Assembly: GCA_947476215.1 (NCBI GenBank)
Contig: CANJQI010000024.1
Location: 1-42,248 of the forward strand
From: Betaproteobacteria bacterium
GTDB lineage: Bacteria > Pseudomonadota > Gammaproteobacteria > Burkholderiales > SG8-41
DNA: 42,248 bases
Reading direction: 5' to 3'
Shown: positions 27,750-35,822 of the stretch, one piece after another
How positions within the stretch are numbered: the stretch's first letter is position 1
How the letters are laid out: each line of letters starts with the position of its first letter
Translations under genes and position numbers: made by a program
Notes under the pieces: model-generated
Database searches by the model: none
The model's input: the letters and a program-made list of their open reading frames with translations, nothing else
Told to the model about the DNA's origin: nothing

Positions 27750-28071
27750 ATGTGGATGGCGCGAATTGAGAGTTTGATTGTTTGCTTGGCACTCATGGCG
27801 GCGCCGGGTGTGACGGTGGCGCAGATCCAGCCGAAAGGCGTGGCACAGTCTGCTTCGGCAGGACCGGGACTGGTGGGGTTTCCAGCCAAACCGATACGCA
27901 TAGTCGCGTCCGCGCCGGGCGGTAACCAATCGGACGGAAGTAAAGCAGAAGTTCTTCGATGCAGGTAACGAAGTAATCGGCAGTTCGCCGCAGGCACTGG
28001 CTGACAAGGTGAAGTCAGAGATACGCCTGTGGGGCAAGATCATCAAGGATGCCGATATTCGCGAGGATTGA
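27750..28071 (+). pseudogene. Bug/TctC gene remnant: N- and C-terminal ends fused by internal deletion
   Basis: ATG 27750 opens a Bug-like signal (MWMARIESLIVCLALMAAPG...VAQ) followed by FPAKPIRIVASAPGGNQSD. At about 27940 the sequence jumps, with a frame change, to the family C-terminus KQKFFDAGNEVIGSSPQALA...IIKDADIRED and its TGA at 28069-28071. About 200-220 residues of an expected 320 are gone. No functional receptor can be made. Confidence 0.85.
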
Positions 28072-28103
28072 TGCCAATCGCGGAATGCCCTTGCTGCGGT
28101 GGA

Positions 28104-29507
28104 TCAGGCGCGAGCCACGACAGCGGGACGCCGGCTTCCTTTGTCCTCGACGGCGGTGAGCGCAATCAATTCGCGCATGCTAGCGACTTGATCGAGACGC
28201 TGTATCGTTTCGTAAATGCCATCGACGTTCGCTTGCGGTAACGCGCGCAATGAGCAGTTGATGAATTTTTCCTTCAGAAGTTCCGGCGGCAAGGGGTTGC
28301 GCGACGTGCGGCCGAACGGCTGGTCAACCTTTTGCGTGTGTACCTTGCCATCCACCATGGTGACTTTGATTTCCGCGCCGAAATGGTTGTCGGCGGGAAA
28401 CTGCGCCGTGGTATACGCCGCGGCATGCACACGCGGCAGCATGGCACGTACCTTGGGGTCCTTATAGGTGTCGCCTTCAAAGTGTTCGATAACCACCTTG
28501 CGTTCAATAACCGCTCGTGCCAGGCAGTACTGGACGCTGAACTTCGCATCCAGCGCGCCTTTGGGGTCGGGACGATTGGTGTGTTCGAGACGCCGTGAGT
28601 GCGTCCATGAGTCTATGCGTGCCACCTGATCGGGTTTGATGTCGTGATCGCGCGCCAGCATCAGCATGGCGTCGATGGCGGGATGCGTGCTGCCGCAGCA
28701 CGGGTACTGCTTGACGGCGATGCCGGGATCGACGATGTCCCACGGACTTGCCCACGCTGGAATTATCTTGCTCGCATCATAGTTGCCTTCACCGTTGAAT
28801 ACATTGAAAAACCCCTGTTTATGCTCGAACGCATTGGCGGTATTGGCCGTATAGTTCTCGCGCGCGAGCAGCGCTGCATAGAGCCCGTTTCGCGCTGCGT
28901 GTCCGACATGGAATGGCTTCATCATGGTGCCGAAGTTGGCCTTGATGCCCGATGCGAAGGACGCCGCGATGGCGAGCGCGGTCGAGGTCTGATGTTCGTT
29001 CAATCCCAGGAGACACGCGCACGCCGTCGCCGCACCAAATACGCCCATGGTCGCGGTCGGGTGCCAGCCCTTGGTGTAGTGATGAAAGTTGACGGCAAGC
29101 GCGATCTTGCACTCTGCCTCGAAGCCGGTGACATAGGCGTTGATGAAATCCTTGCCGCTCGTGCCGATGTCGTCCGCGAGCGCGAATATCGCCGACAACA
29201 CCGGGGCGGACGGATGCCCGCCTATGGTGTTGTTGCAGTCGTCGAAATCGAGCGCATGCGATGCAGCTCCGTTAACCACCGCGGCATCGAGCGCGCTGAT
29301 GCGCCGATTGCTGCCGAAAACGAGGCTGGGACCGGATCCGGAACCCAGCGCACGTTCGGCCAGCCGCGCCGTATCCTCGTGGCAGCCGGCCAGCGTGGCG
29401 CCGACGGTATCGAGTATGCCGGACTTTGCCCAGTGCACGGCCTGCGGCGGCAGGTCTTCAAAGCGCTGCGCGACGATGCGTTGGGCGAGTTCCAGTGTGA
29501 TGGTCAT
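28104..29507 (-). CDS. MmgE/PrpD family protein
   Basis: This 467-residue relative of PrpD has ALDFDDCNNTIGGHPSAPVL (the conserved DFDD..., H, P region), KGWHPTATMGVFGAA, and AVKQYPCCGSTHPAIDAML, where YP.C..TH is typical of the family. The C-terminal lid has KFSVQYCLARAVI and PRVHAAAYTTAQF. ATG 29507 has AAGGAAT upstream. It is the last gene of a minus-strand series with MFS, TauD and ThDP genes. A dehydratase or decarboxylase role on an organic acid made by that series is likely. It differs clearly from the other MmgE/PrpD protein at 17565. Confidence 0.88.
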   Translation of the reverse strand: MTITLELAQRIVAQRFEDLPPQAVHWAKSGILDTVGATLAGCHEDTARLAERALGSGSGPSLVFGSNRRISALDAAVVNGAASHALDFDDCNNTIGGHPSAPVLSAIFALADDIGTSGKDFINAYVTGFEAECKIALAVNFHHYTKGWHPTATMGVFGAATACACLLGLNEHQTSTALAIAASFASGIKANFGTMMKPFHVGHAARNGLYAALLARENYTANTANAFEHKQGFFNVFNGEGNYDASKIIPAWASPWDIVDPGIAVKQYPCCGSTHPAIDAMLMLARDHDIKPDQVARIDSWTHSRRLEHTNRPDPKGALDAKFSVQYCLARAVIERKVVIEHFEGDTYKDPKVRAMLPRVHAAAYTTAQFPADNHFGAEIKVTMVDGKVHTQKVDQPFGRTSRNPLPPELLKEKFINCSLRALPQANVDGIYETIQRLDQVASMRELIALTAVEDKGSRRPAVVARA

Positions 29508-29567
29508 GTGGAATTCCTTATACGTAATCGGAAAAGAATGAATTCGGGACAGGTCCGGGATTATAAG

Positions 29568-30713
29568 CTAGCCGCTTTTATCTTCGCTCGCCGCGGGGCG
29601 GTCCGTGTGCGCGAGTATGCCCCCGGACGCCATGAACGCCGCGGTCACCCAGAATATCGAGAAAATGCCGAACGCCGACCCCATGGACCCGAATATGACC
29701 GGGCCCACGGTGCGGGTCAGGTGATTGACGGTCATGCGCAAGCCCAGCGCCTCGCCCGAGCGGCCCTTGGGCGAGCGGCTGTAGGTCAGCATGGTCGTGA
29801 CGGGTTGGCCGCAACCCATGCCGATCCCGAACAGGAATGAGATGATGCCGAGTGCAATGGCGCTTTTGAAGAACGGAACCATCATAAAGCTTGCCGCACC
29901 GATATAGAACGACCATGCCAGTACTGTTTCCACGCCCAAGCGTGCGATCAGCGGCGGCAGAACCGTGCGCACCACGAAAGCGGAGACGGCAAACATCGCG
30001 AGCACGACGCCGATGGCGGATGCGGATAGTCCGATTTCATGACCGTATACCGGCATGTAGAAATGAAACATATCCAGCCCGAGTTGCACCAGGCTGCCCG
30101 TCGCCAGGAGGCGCCATATGGTGCGCTCCGGTGGTGCTTCGCCGCTGTCAGCAACAGGTATTTTGGAACGCGTGCCGGTGGGTAAAGCACCACCCCAGAT
30201 CGCCATCAGTGCGGCCGGCACGAGCGATAACAGGGCGATGTACAGGCAGGTTGCGGCATGGCCGCTGTAATCGATAGAGAACCCGGCAAACATCGGGCCG
30301 ATGAAGATGGATACCGCCACCATCAGGCTCAAATTGCTGAAATTACGCGTTCTTTCGTCGGGTTTGCTCATCATCCCGACCATGTTTTGCAGCGGAACGC
30401 TGTAGAAGGTGAACGAAATGCCGTTCAAGGCGGCCGCGAAAAACAAGGCCGGCAGGCCGGTGTAGAAGTAAGGGACCACCATGCCGATCGCGCCGCCCAG
30501 CGCACCGGCCACCAGCAGCCAGCGCGCGCCATAGCGATCAGTTAGTTTGCCGGTATGCCACGAAAGTATGGTCGGAAAAGCGGAAAACGTCGCGGCGATA
30601 AATCCTACGGTGAGCGGTTGGGCGCCGAGGTGCAGCGCATATAACGCGAGCAGCACGCGGCTGGCACGGATGGCGATCGCATTGAGCAGCGACGTGGCAA
30701 GGGTAAAAAGCAT
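29568..30713 (-). CDS. MFS transporter
   Basis: The start chosen is ATG 30713 (MLFTLATSLLNAIAIRASRV), because its ATG overlaps the dioxygenase stop as TGATG and it lines up with the related MFS gene at 26500. An ATG at 30770 would add 19 charged residues. The 381-residue protein has about 12 membrane segments, the GKLTDRYGARWL A-motif between segments 2 and 3, and SPKGRSGEALGLRMTVNH in the second half. Tight coupling to the dioxygenase suggests import of its substrate or export of its product. Confidence 0.88.
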   Translation of the reverse strand: MLFTLATSLLNAIAIRASRVLLALYALHLGAQPLTVGFIAATFSAFPTILSWHTGKLTDRYGARWLLVAGALGGAIGMVVPYFYTGLPALFFAAALNGISFTFYSVPLQNMVGMMSKPDERTRNFSNLSLMVAVSIFIGPMFAGFSIDYSGHAATCLYIALLSLVPAALMAIWGGALPTGTRSKIPVADSGEAPPERTIWRLLATGSLVQLGLDMFHFYMPVYGHEIGLSASAIGVVLAMFAVSAFVVRTVLPPLIARLGVETVLAWSFYIGAASFMMVPFFKSAIALGIISFLFGIGMGCGQPVTTMLTYSRSPKGRSGEALGLRMTVNHLTRTVGPVIFGSMGSAFGIFSIFWVTAAFMASGGILAHTDRPAASEDKSG

Positions 30714-31786
30714 CAACCGGCGGCGGTGCTCATCGTCCCGCGCGCGCGCCACTGCGTCACGGCGCGCCATCCTTCGCGACTGGGCACGCCGCCGCGAACA
30801 GCGCCGGCGCTAATGTCACCGAACAGCAACTCGTATCCGCGCGGCAAAGGACGGCTCCCCGGCACTGCCAGCCACAGACGCAACAACAGGCGTTTTCTGT
30901 CGCTTTCCGGATAATCTTCGTAACGTGTGCGGGCGTGATAAATCAGATGGTTGTTCAGCAACTGGATATCACCCGGTTCGAATGTCATATGCAGACACAA
31001 TTCTTCCGTCAATGCATCAAACAGTTCGAGTACTTCTTTCTGCGCTTGCGTCAGGCGCGGCACTTCGGGAAATGCCTGCGCGGTGCGGATGTAGACTGGC
31101 GAAAACATGCCCGTGAAATGGCCTTCGCAAAAACCGAAGACGGGTTTGGGATAGGCGCGTGTTTCGCCGGGCGCTTCGTCGCCCTGACGGCTGTTGTGCC
31201 AGTCGGCGTAGCAGACGTCTATCAGGTCGGGTCGACGCCGCAGGATCTCATTGTGTATCTGGGCGGCGCTGACGATGCGGCTCAATCCGCCTGACTTCGC
31301 CTTGCGCACGCACAGCAAACCGACGATGTCGCAACGGTCGGCATGGAACGGAAGCTCACCGGATGTTTTCGAACCGCGCCGTTTGGTCTCCTCGACTTCC
31401 ATGCCGGCATCGCGAACATCGCCGAGGAGTTCACCGGCGCCATTTTGAGAGACTGCGGTACCCAAGTGAGCACCTATGCCCCAGTAAATCAGGCGCAGCT
31501 CTTCGGGTGTATATGACAGGGGTAGTCCACGCAGCATGATCATGCCGCGTCCTGTTTCGAGTTCCTGTGCAATTCGTTGCAGAGCCGGAGCGAACCTCGG
31601 CAGCGGGAAATCATCGCGGGTGACGTTCAGCGTCGCAAGTCCCAGTTGTTTTACCGACTGCAGGGCCGCATCCAGTTCGGCAAGCTCGTCCGCGCTGAAA
31701 GGACGAAGCCAGTCCGGCTTGTCGGCAAGGTCGGCACCCTTCCACGCAAATGGCGCATCGACGACACTACGCTTGTTGTAATTCAT
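30713..31786 (-). CDS. TauD/TfdA-family Fe(II)/2-oxoglutarate dioxygenase
   Basis: This 357-residue protein is longer than classical TauD. The iron-binding H148 and D150 lie in LPFHADRCDIVG, and the distal His is most likely H284 in NNHLIYHARTRY, followed by Arg286. RLLLRLWLAVP near residue 300 fits the 2-oxoglutarate-binding end of the family. The N-terminus (KGADLADKPDWLRPFSADEL) and GMIMLRGLP resemble gamma-butyrobetaine hydroxylase-like and clavaminate synthase-like members. The gene is coupled to the MFS gene (TGATG) and lies 74 bases after the ThDP beta gene. The substrate is unknown. Confidence 0.87.
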   Translation of the reverse strand: MNYNKRSVVDAPFAWKGADLADKPDWLRPFSADELAELDAALQSVKQLGLATLNVTRDDFPLPRFAPALQRIAQELETGRGMIMLRGLPLSYTPEELRLIYWGIGAHLGTAVSQNGAGELLGDVRDAGMEVEETKRRGSKTSGELPFHADRCDIVGLLCVRKAKSGGLSRIVSAAQIHNEILRRRPDLIDVCYADWHNSRQGDEAPGETRAYPKPVFGFCEGHFTGMFSPVYIRTAQAFPEVPRLTQAQKEVLELFDALTEELCLHMTFEPGDIQLLNNHLIYHARTRYEDYPESDRKRLLLRLWLAVPGSRPLPRGYELLFGDISAGAVRGGVPSREGWRAVTQWRARGTMSTAAG

Positions 31787-31860
31787 GATTTACCCATCTG
31801 AGGACTAGCCTCGGTCAAGAACAATCGCGCACCAGCGGTGCAAGACGCTGCCGGGAATTG

Positions 31861-32433
31861 TTACCCCGGCAGTCGTTTGAGCGCCCGTTTGAAGTCTGCG
31901 CGGGCCTTGGGGCTGTGCATGTAACCAAAATTCTCGGGATACATCTTGCCCGGCACGATCTTCAGCGTGACAAAAACCGGTCCGCGCGCCTTGAGTATCC
32001 CGGGCAGCGCGGCGTCGAGCTTGTCCAGTTCGGAAAATTCATGAACCTCGCGGTAACCCGCGGCGCTCGCCATACCCGCGAAACTCAGCACATCCTTGCC
32101 CGGAATCGGATGGCCGCCGTTGGCTTCATAGGTTCCGTTTTCGCATACGAAATGCACGAGGTTGGGCGGAGCGGCAGTGGCTATGGTCACCAGCGTGCCC
32201 AGATTCATCAGCAGGCTGCCGTCTCCGTCCAGCACGAGGACTCGATGTTGCGGCATGCCCAGCGCGAAACCGAGGCCGTGCGATGAGCCCTGACCCATTG
32301 CGCCGGTCGCTATGCAGTTCGGCGCATCGGGTTTGATCACGACCCATTGGAATGCCGCCTGATACACGGCCACCACGATCTCGTTGGTGTGATGCCGTGC
32401 GATGACGTCCAGACATTCATCACGCTTCATCAT
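31861..32433 (-). CDS. ThDP-dependent decarboxylase, beta (C-terminal domain) subunit
   Basis: The 190-residue protein is the pyrophosphate-binding half of a split ThDP decarboxylase, as in sulfopyruvate decarboxylase ComE or the phosphonopyruvate type. The cofactor motif runs from GDGS (70-73) to EN (98-99) in VHFVCENGTYEANGG, with ATGAMGQGSSHGLGFALG before it. ATG 32433 overlaps the alpha stop by four bases and has AAGGAG nearby, so the subunits are made together. ComDE works in coenzyme M synthesis; in this context a 2-oxo acid decarboxylase in catabolism is more likely. Confidence 0.88.
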   Translation of the reverse strand: MMKRDECLDVIARHHTNEIVVAVYQAAFQWVVIKPDAPNCIATGAMGQGSSHGLGFALGMPQHRVLVLDGDGSLLMNLGTLVTIATAAPPNLVHFVCENGTYEANGGHPIPGKDVLSFAGMASAAGYREVHEFSELDKLDAALPGILKARGPVFVTLKIVPGKMYPENFGYMHSPKARADFKRALKRLPG

Positions 32434-32951
32434 ACGGGACTCCTTCCGATCAGAATTGCCAGCGGCGTGCTGTTCGCATAAGCACGTTCGATCGCGGGCG
32501 CGATGCGCTTCTCATCCCCGGCGCTATGCAGCACTTCGTACGCAATGTTCATCGCGTCGAGAATACGCGGCACTACACTGATGCCGTACTTTGGCGATTC
32601 GGCCGGCGGCGACTCCGATTCGTGTCCCAGCAGGCCCACCATCATCACCACGGGTTGCGCGTATTCGACGGCGATTGCACGCAGCGCGTTTACCGAGTCG
32701 AGCAGGCCTGTGCATTGCATCAACAGCACTGCCCGTTTGCCGCACACCGACAGCGCCGCGCAGATCGACACGCCTTCATCTTCCTTGCATACCCGAACGA
32801 GTTTGAGTGCCGTATCCGCGGCAACCCGGCGTAGAACGGATTCGCTGGTGACGCGGTCGGGAACCGAAACGATAAATTCCACGCCGCAGCGTTTGAATTC
32901 ATCGATGATGGCCGCACCCGAAAGAGCATCCACAGCTTTGATGGTTGCCAT
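32430..32951 (-). CDS. ThDP-dependent decarboxylase, alpha (N-terminal domain) subunit
   Basis: The 173-residue protein is the pyrimidine-binding half of the split enzyme. The glutamate that activates ThDP is in RVCKEDEGVSICAALSV (E57 or E59), and FIVSVPDRVTSESVL and LLMQCTGLLDSVNALRA match ComD-like proteins. The segment MMVGLLGHESESPPAESP could cover the substrate site. Start ATG 32951 has GGGGAAA upstream. The 58 bases before it are non-coding; above that lies a Bug tail fragment and an intact Bug gene on the same strand. Confidence 0.88.
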   Translation of the reverse strand: MATIKAVDALSGAAIIDEFKRCGVEFIVSVPDRVTSESVLRRVAADTALKLVRVCKEDEGVSICAALSVCGKRAVLLMQCTGLLDSVNALRAIAVEYAQPVVMMVGLLGHESESPPAESPKYGISVVPRILDAMNIAYEVLHSAGDEKRIAPAIERAYANSTPLAILIGRSPV

Positions 32952-33009
32952 TGATTATTTCCCCGGTATTTCGAGCGGCAAAGATAGCACAAAGCAAAGT
33001 CGACTGTCG

Positions 33010-33166
33010 TTATTCGGGCGCTATGCCGGCGGCACGGACAGCTTCACCAAAGTTCGCGACTGCCGCTGCGACCAGTGCCTGGAATTCCCTGGCGGTGCTT
33101 GCGGCGGGCTCCAATCCAAGCTTCAGGAATTGTTCGCGCGCCGCAGGTGTCATTAGCGCCTTGCGA
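33010..33166 (-). pseudogene. C-terminal fragment of a Bug/TctC gene
   Basis: Reading on the minus strand from directly after the intact Bug gene's stop gives VRKALMTPAAREQFLKLGLE, then PAASTAREFQALVAAAV and NFGEAVRAAGIAPE before a TAA at 33010-33012. These about 50 residues match the last part of Bug proteins (REKFL..G.EP..STPEEF...KW..V...AGI). There is no start codon or ribosome site. It is probably what remains of a second, tandem receptor gene whose front was lost. Confidence 0.75.
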
Positions 33167-33168
33167 AC

Positions 33169-34173
33169 TTATTCCGGCTTGATTCCCGCATTCCTTATGA
33201 CCTTGTCCCACTTGCCTAGATCGGCGCGGATGATGGCGGCAAATTCCTCCGGCGTGTTGCCGACGGTTTCTCCGCCGTCTCCCATGAAACGTTGTTTGAG
33301 GGCCGTATCCTGCAACACTCGCACGATCGTCGTATGCAGTTTCGCGATGATATCGCGCGGCGTTGCGGCCGGCGCCAGGACGCCGAACCACTGCACGACT
33401 TCGTAACCCGGCAGACCGGTTTCAGCGATGCTGGCAATATCCGGTGCAACCACGGAACGCTTAAGCGCGGTCACGCCTATGGCGCGCATCCTGCCGCTGC
33501 GCACATGCGGCAACGCGCCCAGAATATTGGCCATCGCCAGCGGCACATGTCCGGCCATCAGATCAACCAGCGCCGGTCCCTGGCCCTTGTGCGGCACGTG
33601 CACCATCTTCAGTCCGGCCATGGACAGGAACAGTTCCATGGCGAGATGTGGATTGCTGCCCACGCTGCCGGCGGTGAAGTTGATCTGCCCGGCGCGCGCT
33701 TTTGCGAACGCGATCAGTTCTTTCGTCGAGCCTGCCGGTAACGAAGGATGCGACACCATGATGTTGGGTAAGTGTATGACCTGTGATACCGGTGCCAGAT
33801 CCCTGATGACGTCGTAAGGTACCTTGGGGTGGATATACGGCAATATCGCCAGCGAACTGATCCCCATCAAGAGCGTATAACCATCCGGCGTCGCGCGCGC
33901 CACGTATTCGTTACCTATCATGGTGCTCGCGCCCGCGCGGTTCTCGACCACCACTTGTTGACCGAGATACTCGGAGAGCTTGGGCGCTATGTTGCGAGCC
34001 GAAATGTCGGTACCACCGCCGGGTGACGTGGGTACGACCAGACGTATGACCTTCATGGGGTAAGTTTGCCCATGAACGGCGCCGATTACCATCATTGAAA
34101 CAACGAGTTGCGCAACAAGTGCAAGCGGATAGTTCTTATATTTGAAATTCAACGATGTCGCTCCCGATGTCAT
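33169..34173 (-). CDS. Bug/TctC family periplasmic solute-binding protein
   Basis: ATG 34173 gives a long N-region (MTSGATSLNFKYKNYPLALV) and a hydrophobic core ending VHG-Q as the signal peptide. The 334-residue protein shows TYPMKVIRLVVPTSPGGGTD, ENRAGASTMIGNEY, ATPDGYTLL and VIRNAGIKPE. The PTSPGGGTD loop is of the common Bug type and differs from the GDF receptors of the 6.8-13.4 kb region. It is the first gene of the minus-strand ThDP/TauD series, so it likely binds the substrate of that pathway. The divergent regulator-like gene lies 190 bases away. Confidence 0.9.
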   Translation of the reverse strand: MTSGATSLNFKYKNYPLALVAQLVVSMMVIGAVHGQTYPMKVIRLVVPTSPGGGTDISARNIAPKLSEYLGQQVVVENRAGASTMIGNEYVARATPDGYTLLMGISSLAILPYIHPKVPYDVIRDLAPVSQVIHLPNIMVSHPSLPAGSTKELIAFAKARAGQINFTAGSVGSNPHLAMELFLSMAGLKMVHVPHKGQGPALVDLMAGHVPLAMANILGALPHVRSGRMRAIGVTALKRSVVAPDIASIAETGLPGYEVVQWFGVLAPAATPRDIIAKLHTTIVRVLQDTALKQRFMGDGGETVGNTPEEFAAIIRADLGKWDKVIRNAGIKPE

Positions 34174-34307
34174 GTAGTCGTCTTGACAGGCGCCTGATAA
34201 TCAGGAGCGCATTTGCATGTTAACTGCTATTTTTATGCCAATTAACGATAATTATACAGGCTATCATAATAAGTATCGTGCGCTAATGTAGTTAAAATAT
34301 AGAAAAT

Positions 34308-34340
34308 TATTGTTAATAGTTTATTTATTATTTACAATAA
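34308..34340 (+). promoter_or_regulatory. Sigma70-type promoter overlapped by a 12-base dyad
   Basis: TTGTTA (34310-34315), 17 bases, then TACAAT (34333-34338) make a good vegetative promoter. The same bases lie in an inverted repeat: TTATTGTTAATA (34308-34319) and TATTTACAATAA (34329-34340) match as reverse complements at 11 of 12 positions. A dimer bound here would cover both boxes. The flanks are strongly AT-rich, unlike the rest of the window. Transcription would begin near 34345, just at or before the possible start codons 34346 and 34361. Confidence 0.5.
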
Positions 34341-34360
34341 TAGACATGAGAGTTGACAAA

Positions 34361-35389
34361 ATGACCATCCGCCAGCAGGCGTTGGAACTCATCGCTGCAG
34401 ATTCGCATCGCGTCGGCAGCCGCCTCATGCAAGCCGCCGGTGTGTCGCGGCAAGTGGCCAATGGTTACTTGCAAGCGTTCGTGCGCGAGGGGCTGATCGA
34501 AGCTGAAGGCACAACCCGCGCCAAGACTTATCGGCTCAAGACGCTGGATTTCGTCGAGCGCAGCTACCCGTGTGCTGGCTTGCAGGAAGACCTGGTCTGG
34601 CGGGAACTGGTGATGCCACGAGTACGTGGTCTGCCGGAGAACGTGCGCGACATCTGGCATTACGGCGCGACCGAGATGATCAACAACGCGATCGCTCATT
34701 CCGGCGCAGCGAAGGTAACTGTCGCGGTGCGTATCAATGCGCTGGAAAACGAAGTGCTGGTCGTGGACGAGGGCGAGGGGATTTTTGTCAAGATTCAGAA
34801 GGCGCTCGGCTTGCACGATCCGCGCGAGTCCATTCTCGAACTGGCCAAGGGCAAGCTCACCACCGCACCAGAGCACCATACCGGTCAGGGGATTTTTTTC
34901 ACCTCGCGGGCGATGGATGTATTCGAGATCGAATCGCACCGGCTGCGTTATATTCACGCGCCGCATACCGAAGATGCCATTGTGGAGCAGGCGGCCGCCA
35001 CGCCGGGTACACGCGTCCGTATGCGTCTGGCGAACCACGGCACTCGCGTGTTGCGCCAAGTATTCGATGCGTTTACCGACGAAACCGAGGACTATGCCTT
35101 CGACAAAACCGTGGTGCCACTACGGTTGGCGCAGTACGAAGGCGAGAAGCTGGTATCGCGCTCGCAGGCGAAGCGTGTGGTGTACCGATTCGAGCGCTTC
35201 AAACGCGTGGAACTGGACTTTTCGGGGATTTCCGATATCGGGCAGGCGTTTGCCGACGAACTGTTCCGCGTATTCGTGGTGGCACATCCCGAAATCCGCA
35301 TCACCCCGATCAATGCCGGGCCGGCCGTGGCGCAGATGATACGTCGCGCCGTCGCCGGCGGCGTAGCGCGTGGGGCGGGCGATCTGTAG
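34361..35389 (+). CDS. Winged-helix / GHKL-ATPase / STAS-like (DUF4325) regulatory protein
   Basis: The 342-residue protein has three parts. Residues 1-60 look like a winged helix (SRLMQAAGVSRQVANGYLQA, FVREGLIEAEG). Residues about 90-225 form a GHKL ATPase with N box EMINNAIAHS (105-114), G1 DEGEGI (136-141) and G2 HTGQGIFFTS (173-182). Residues about 245-330 match the STAS-like DUF4325 (LVSRSQAKRVVYRFERF, LDFSGISDIGQAFADELFRV). It joins in one chain parts that resemble an anti-sigma kinase and its STAS antagonist. ATG 34346 is an alternative start that would be almost leaderless. Autoregulation through the upstream dyad is inferred. Confidence 0.87.
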   Translation: MTIRQQALELIAADSHRVGSRLMQAAGVSRQVANGYLQAFVREGLIEAEGTTRAKTYRLKTLDFVERSYPCAGLQEDLVWRELVMPRVRGLPENVRDIWHYGATEMINNAIAHSGAAKVTVAVRINALENEVLVVDEGEGIFVKIQKALGLHDPRESILELAKGKLTTAPEHHTGQGIFFTSRAMDVFEIESHRLRYIHAPHTEDAIVEQAAATPGTRVRMRLANHGTRVLRQVFDAFTDETEDYAFDKTVVPLRLAQYEGEKLVSRSQAKRVVYRFERFKRVELDFSGISDIGQAFADELFRVFVVAHPEIRITPINAGPAVAQMIRRAVAGGVARGAGDL

Positions 35390-35660
35390 GGCGGGGGAAC
35401 GGTGGCGATTCGCGTCAAGTAACATCGAATGGTTGCGGTGCGACGTACCCTGGCAGCATCACATGTCGATCAAGCTGGCTCCGGCCCTTTAATTCTAAGA
35501 TTGCCGACTCAAGCGTCTGCTGTCCGTATACGTCAGATCACCCTTTCGAACCAAAGCGGACTTGGCCAACTGCCGGCTAACGGGTTGTCCAATCGACTAC
35601 CCTTTGTGGGTAAGACGTTCATTGTTTTGCCCACGTTGGCGCACGGCGACGGCGTTGCAA

Positions 35661-35689
35661 CGCGTGGGCACAAAGGACGTGCCCACGCG
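35661..35689. repeat. Perfect 11-base inverted repeat (GTGGGCAC-type)
   Basis: CGCGTGGGCAC (35661-35671) and GTGCCCACGCG (35679-35689) flank AAAGGAC. A further TGCCCACG lies at about 35627. GTGGGCAC palindromes recur between genes in many betaproteobacteria, so this is probably a dispersed REP-like element. Confidence 0.5.
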
Positions 35690-35760
35690 GGGACTGTTTG
35701 CGTTCCGTGGCGCCCTCAGCGAGAAAGGTTTGACTGGAACAACGTAGTGCGCCAAAGAAA

Positions 35761-35790
35761 AGAAAAGGCCCGCATGCGCGGGCCTTTTCT
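35761..35790. terminator. Bidirectional intrinsic terminator
   Basis: AGAAAAGGCCCGC and GCGGGCCTTTTCT form a perfect 13-base stem around ATGC. The GC core is followed by TTTT on both strands. It sits between the convergent GHKL/STAS gene and the pseudopilin gene and can end both transcripts. Confidence 0.8.
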
Positions 35791-35822
35791 ATCGGGCAGC
35801 TAGCCCTATACCCGATACGAAA

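Larger units (their letters stand above)
35390..35822. other. 433-base gap with palindrome and terminator, no clear gene
   Basis: The gap lies between the GHKL/STAS gene and the convergent pseudopilin gene. A 124-codon frame at 35429-35803 runs through the palindrome and terminator below and resembles no protein I know, so I do not call it. The palindrome at 35661 and terminator at 35761 are listed separately. Confidence 0.5.

Noticed and set aside
28644-29840. 398-codon plus-strand frame
   Set aside because: Antisense to the second MmgE/PrpD gene and MFS gene; no recognisable domain.
34570-35580. 336-codon plus-strand frame inside the GHKL/STAS gene
   Set aside because: It is a second frame of the regulator gene with Arg/Gly/Cys-rich content and no motif, whereas the regulator frame has intact ATPase boxes.
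35429-35803. 124-codon frame after the regulator
   Set aside because: It runs through a palindrome and a perfect terminator, and no family or ribosome site supports it.
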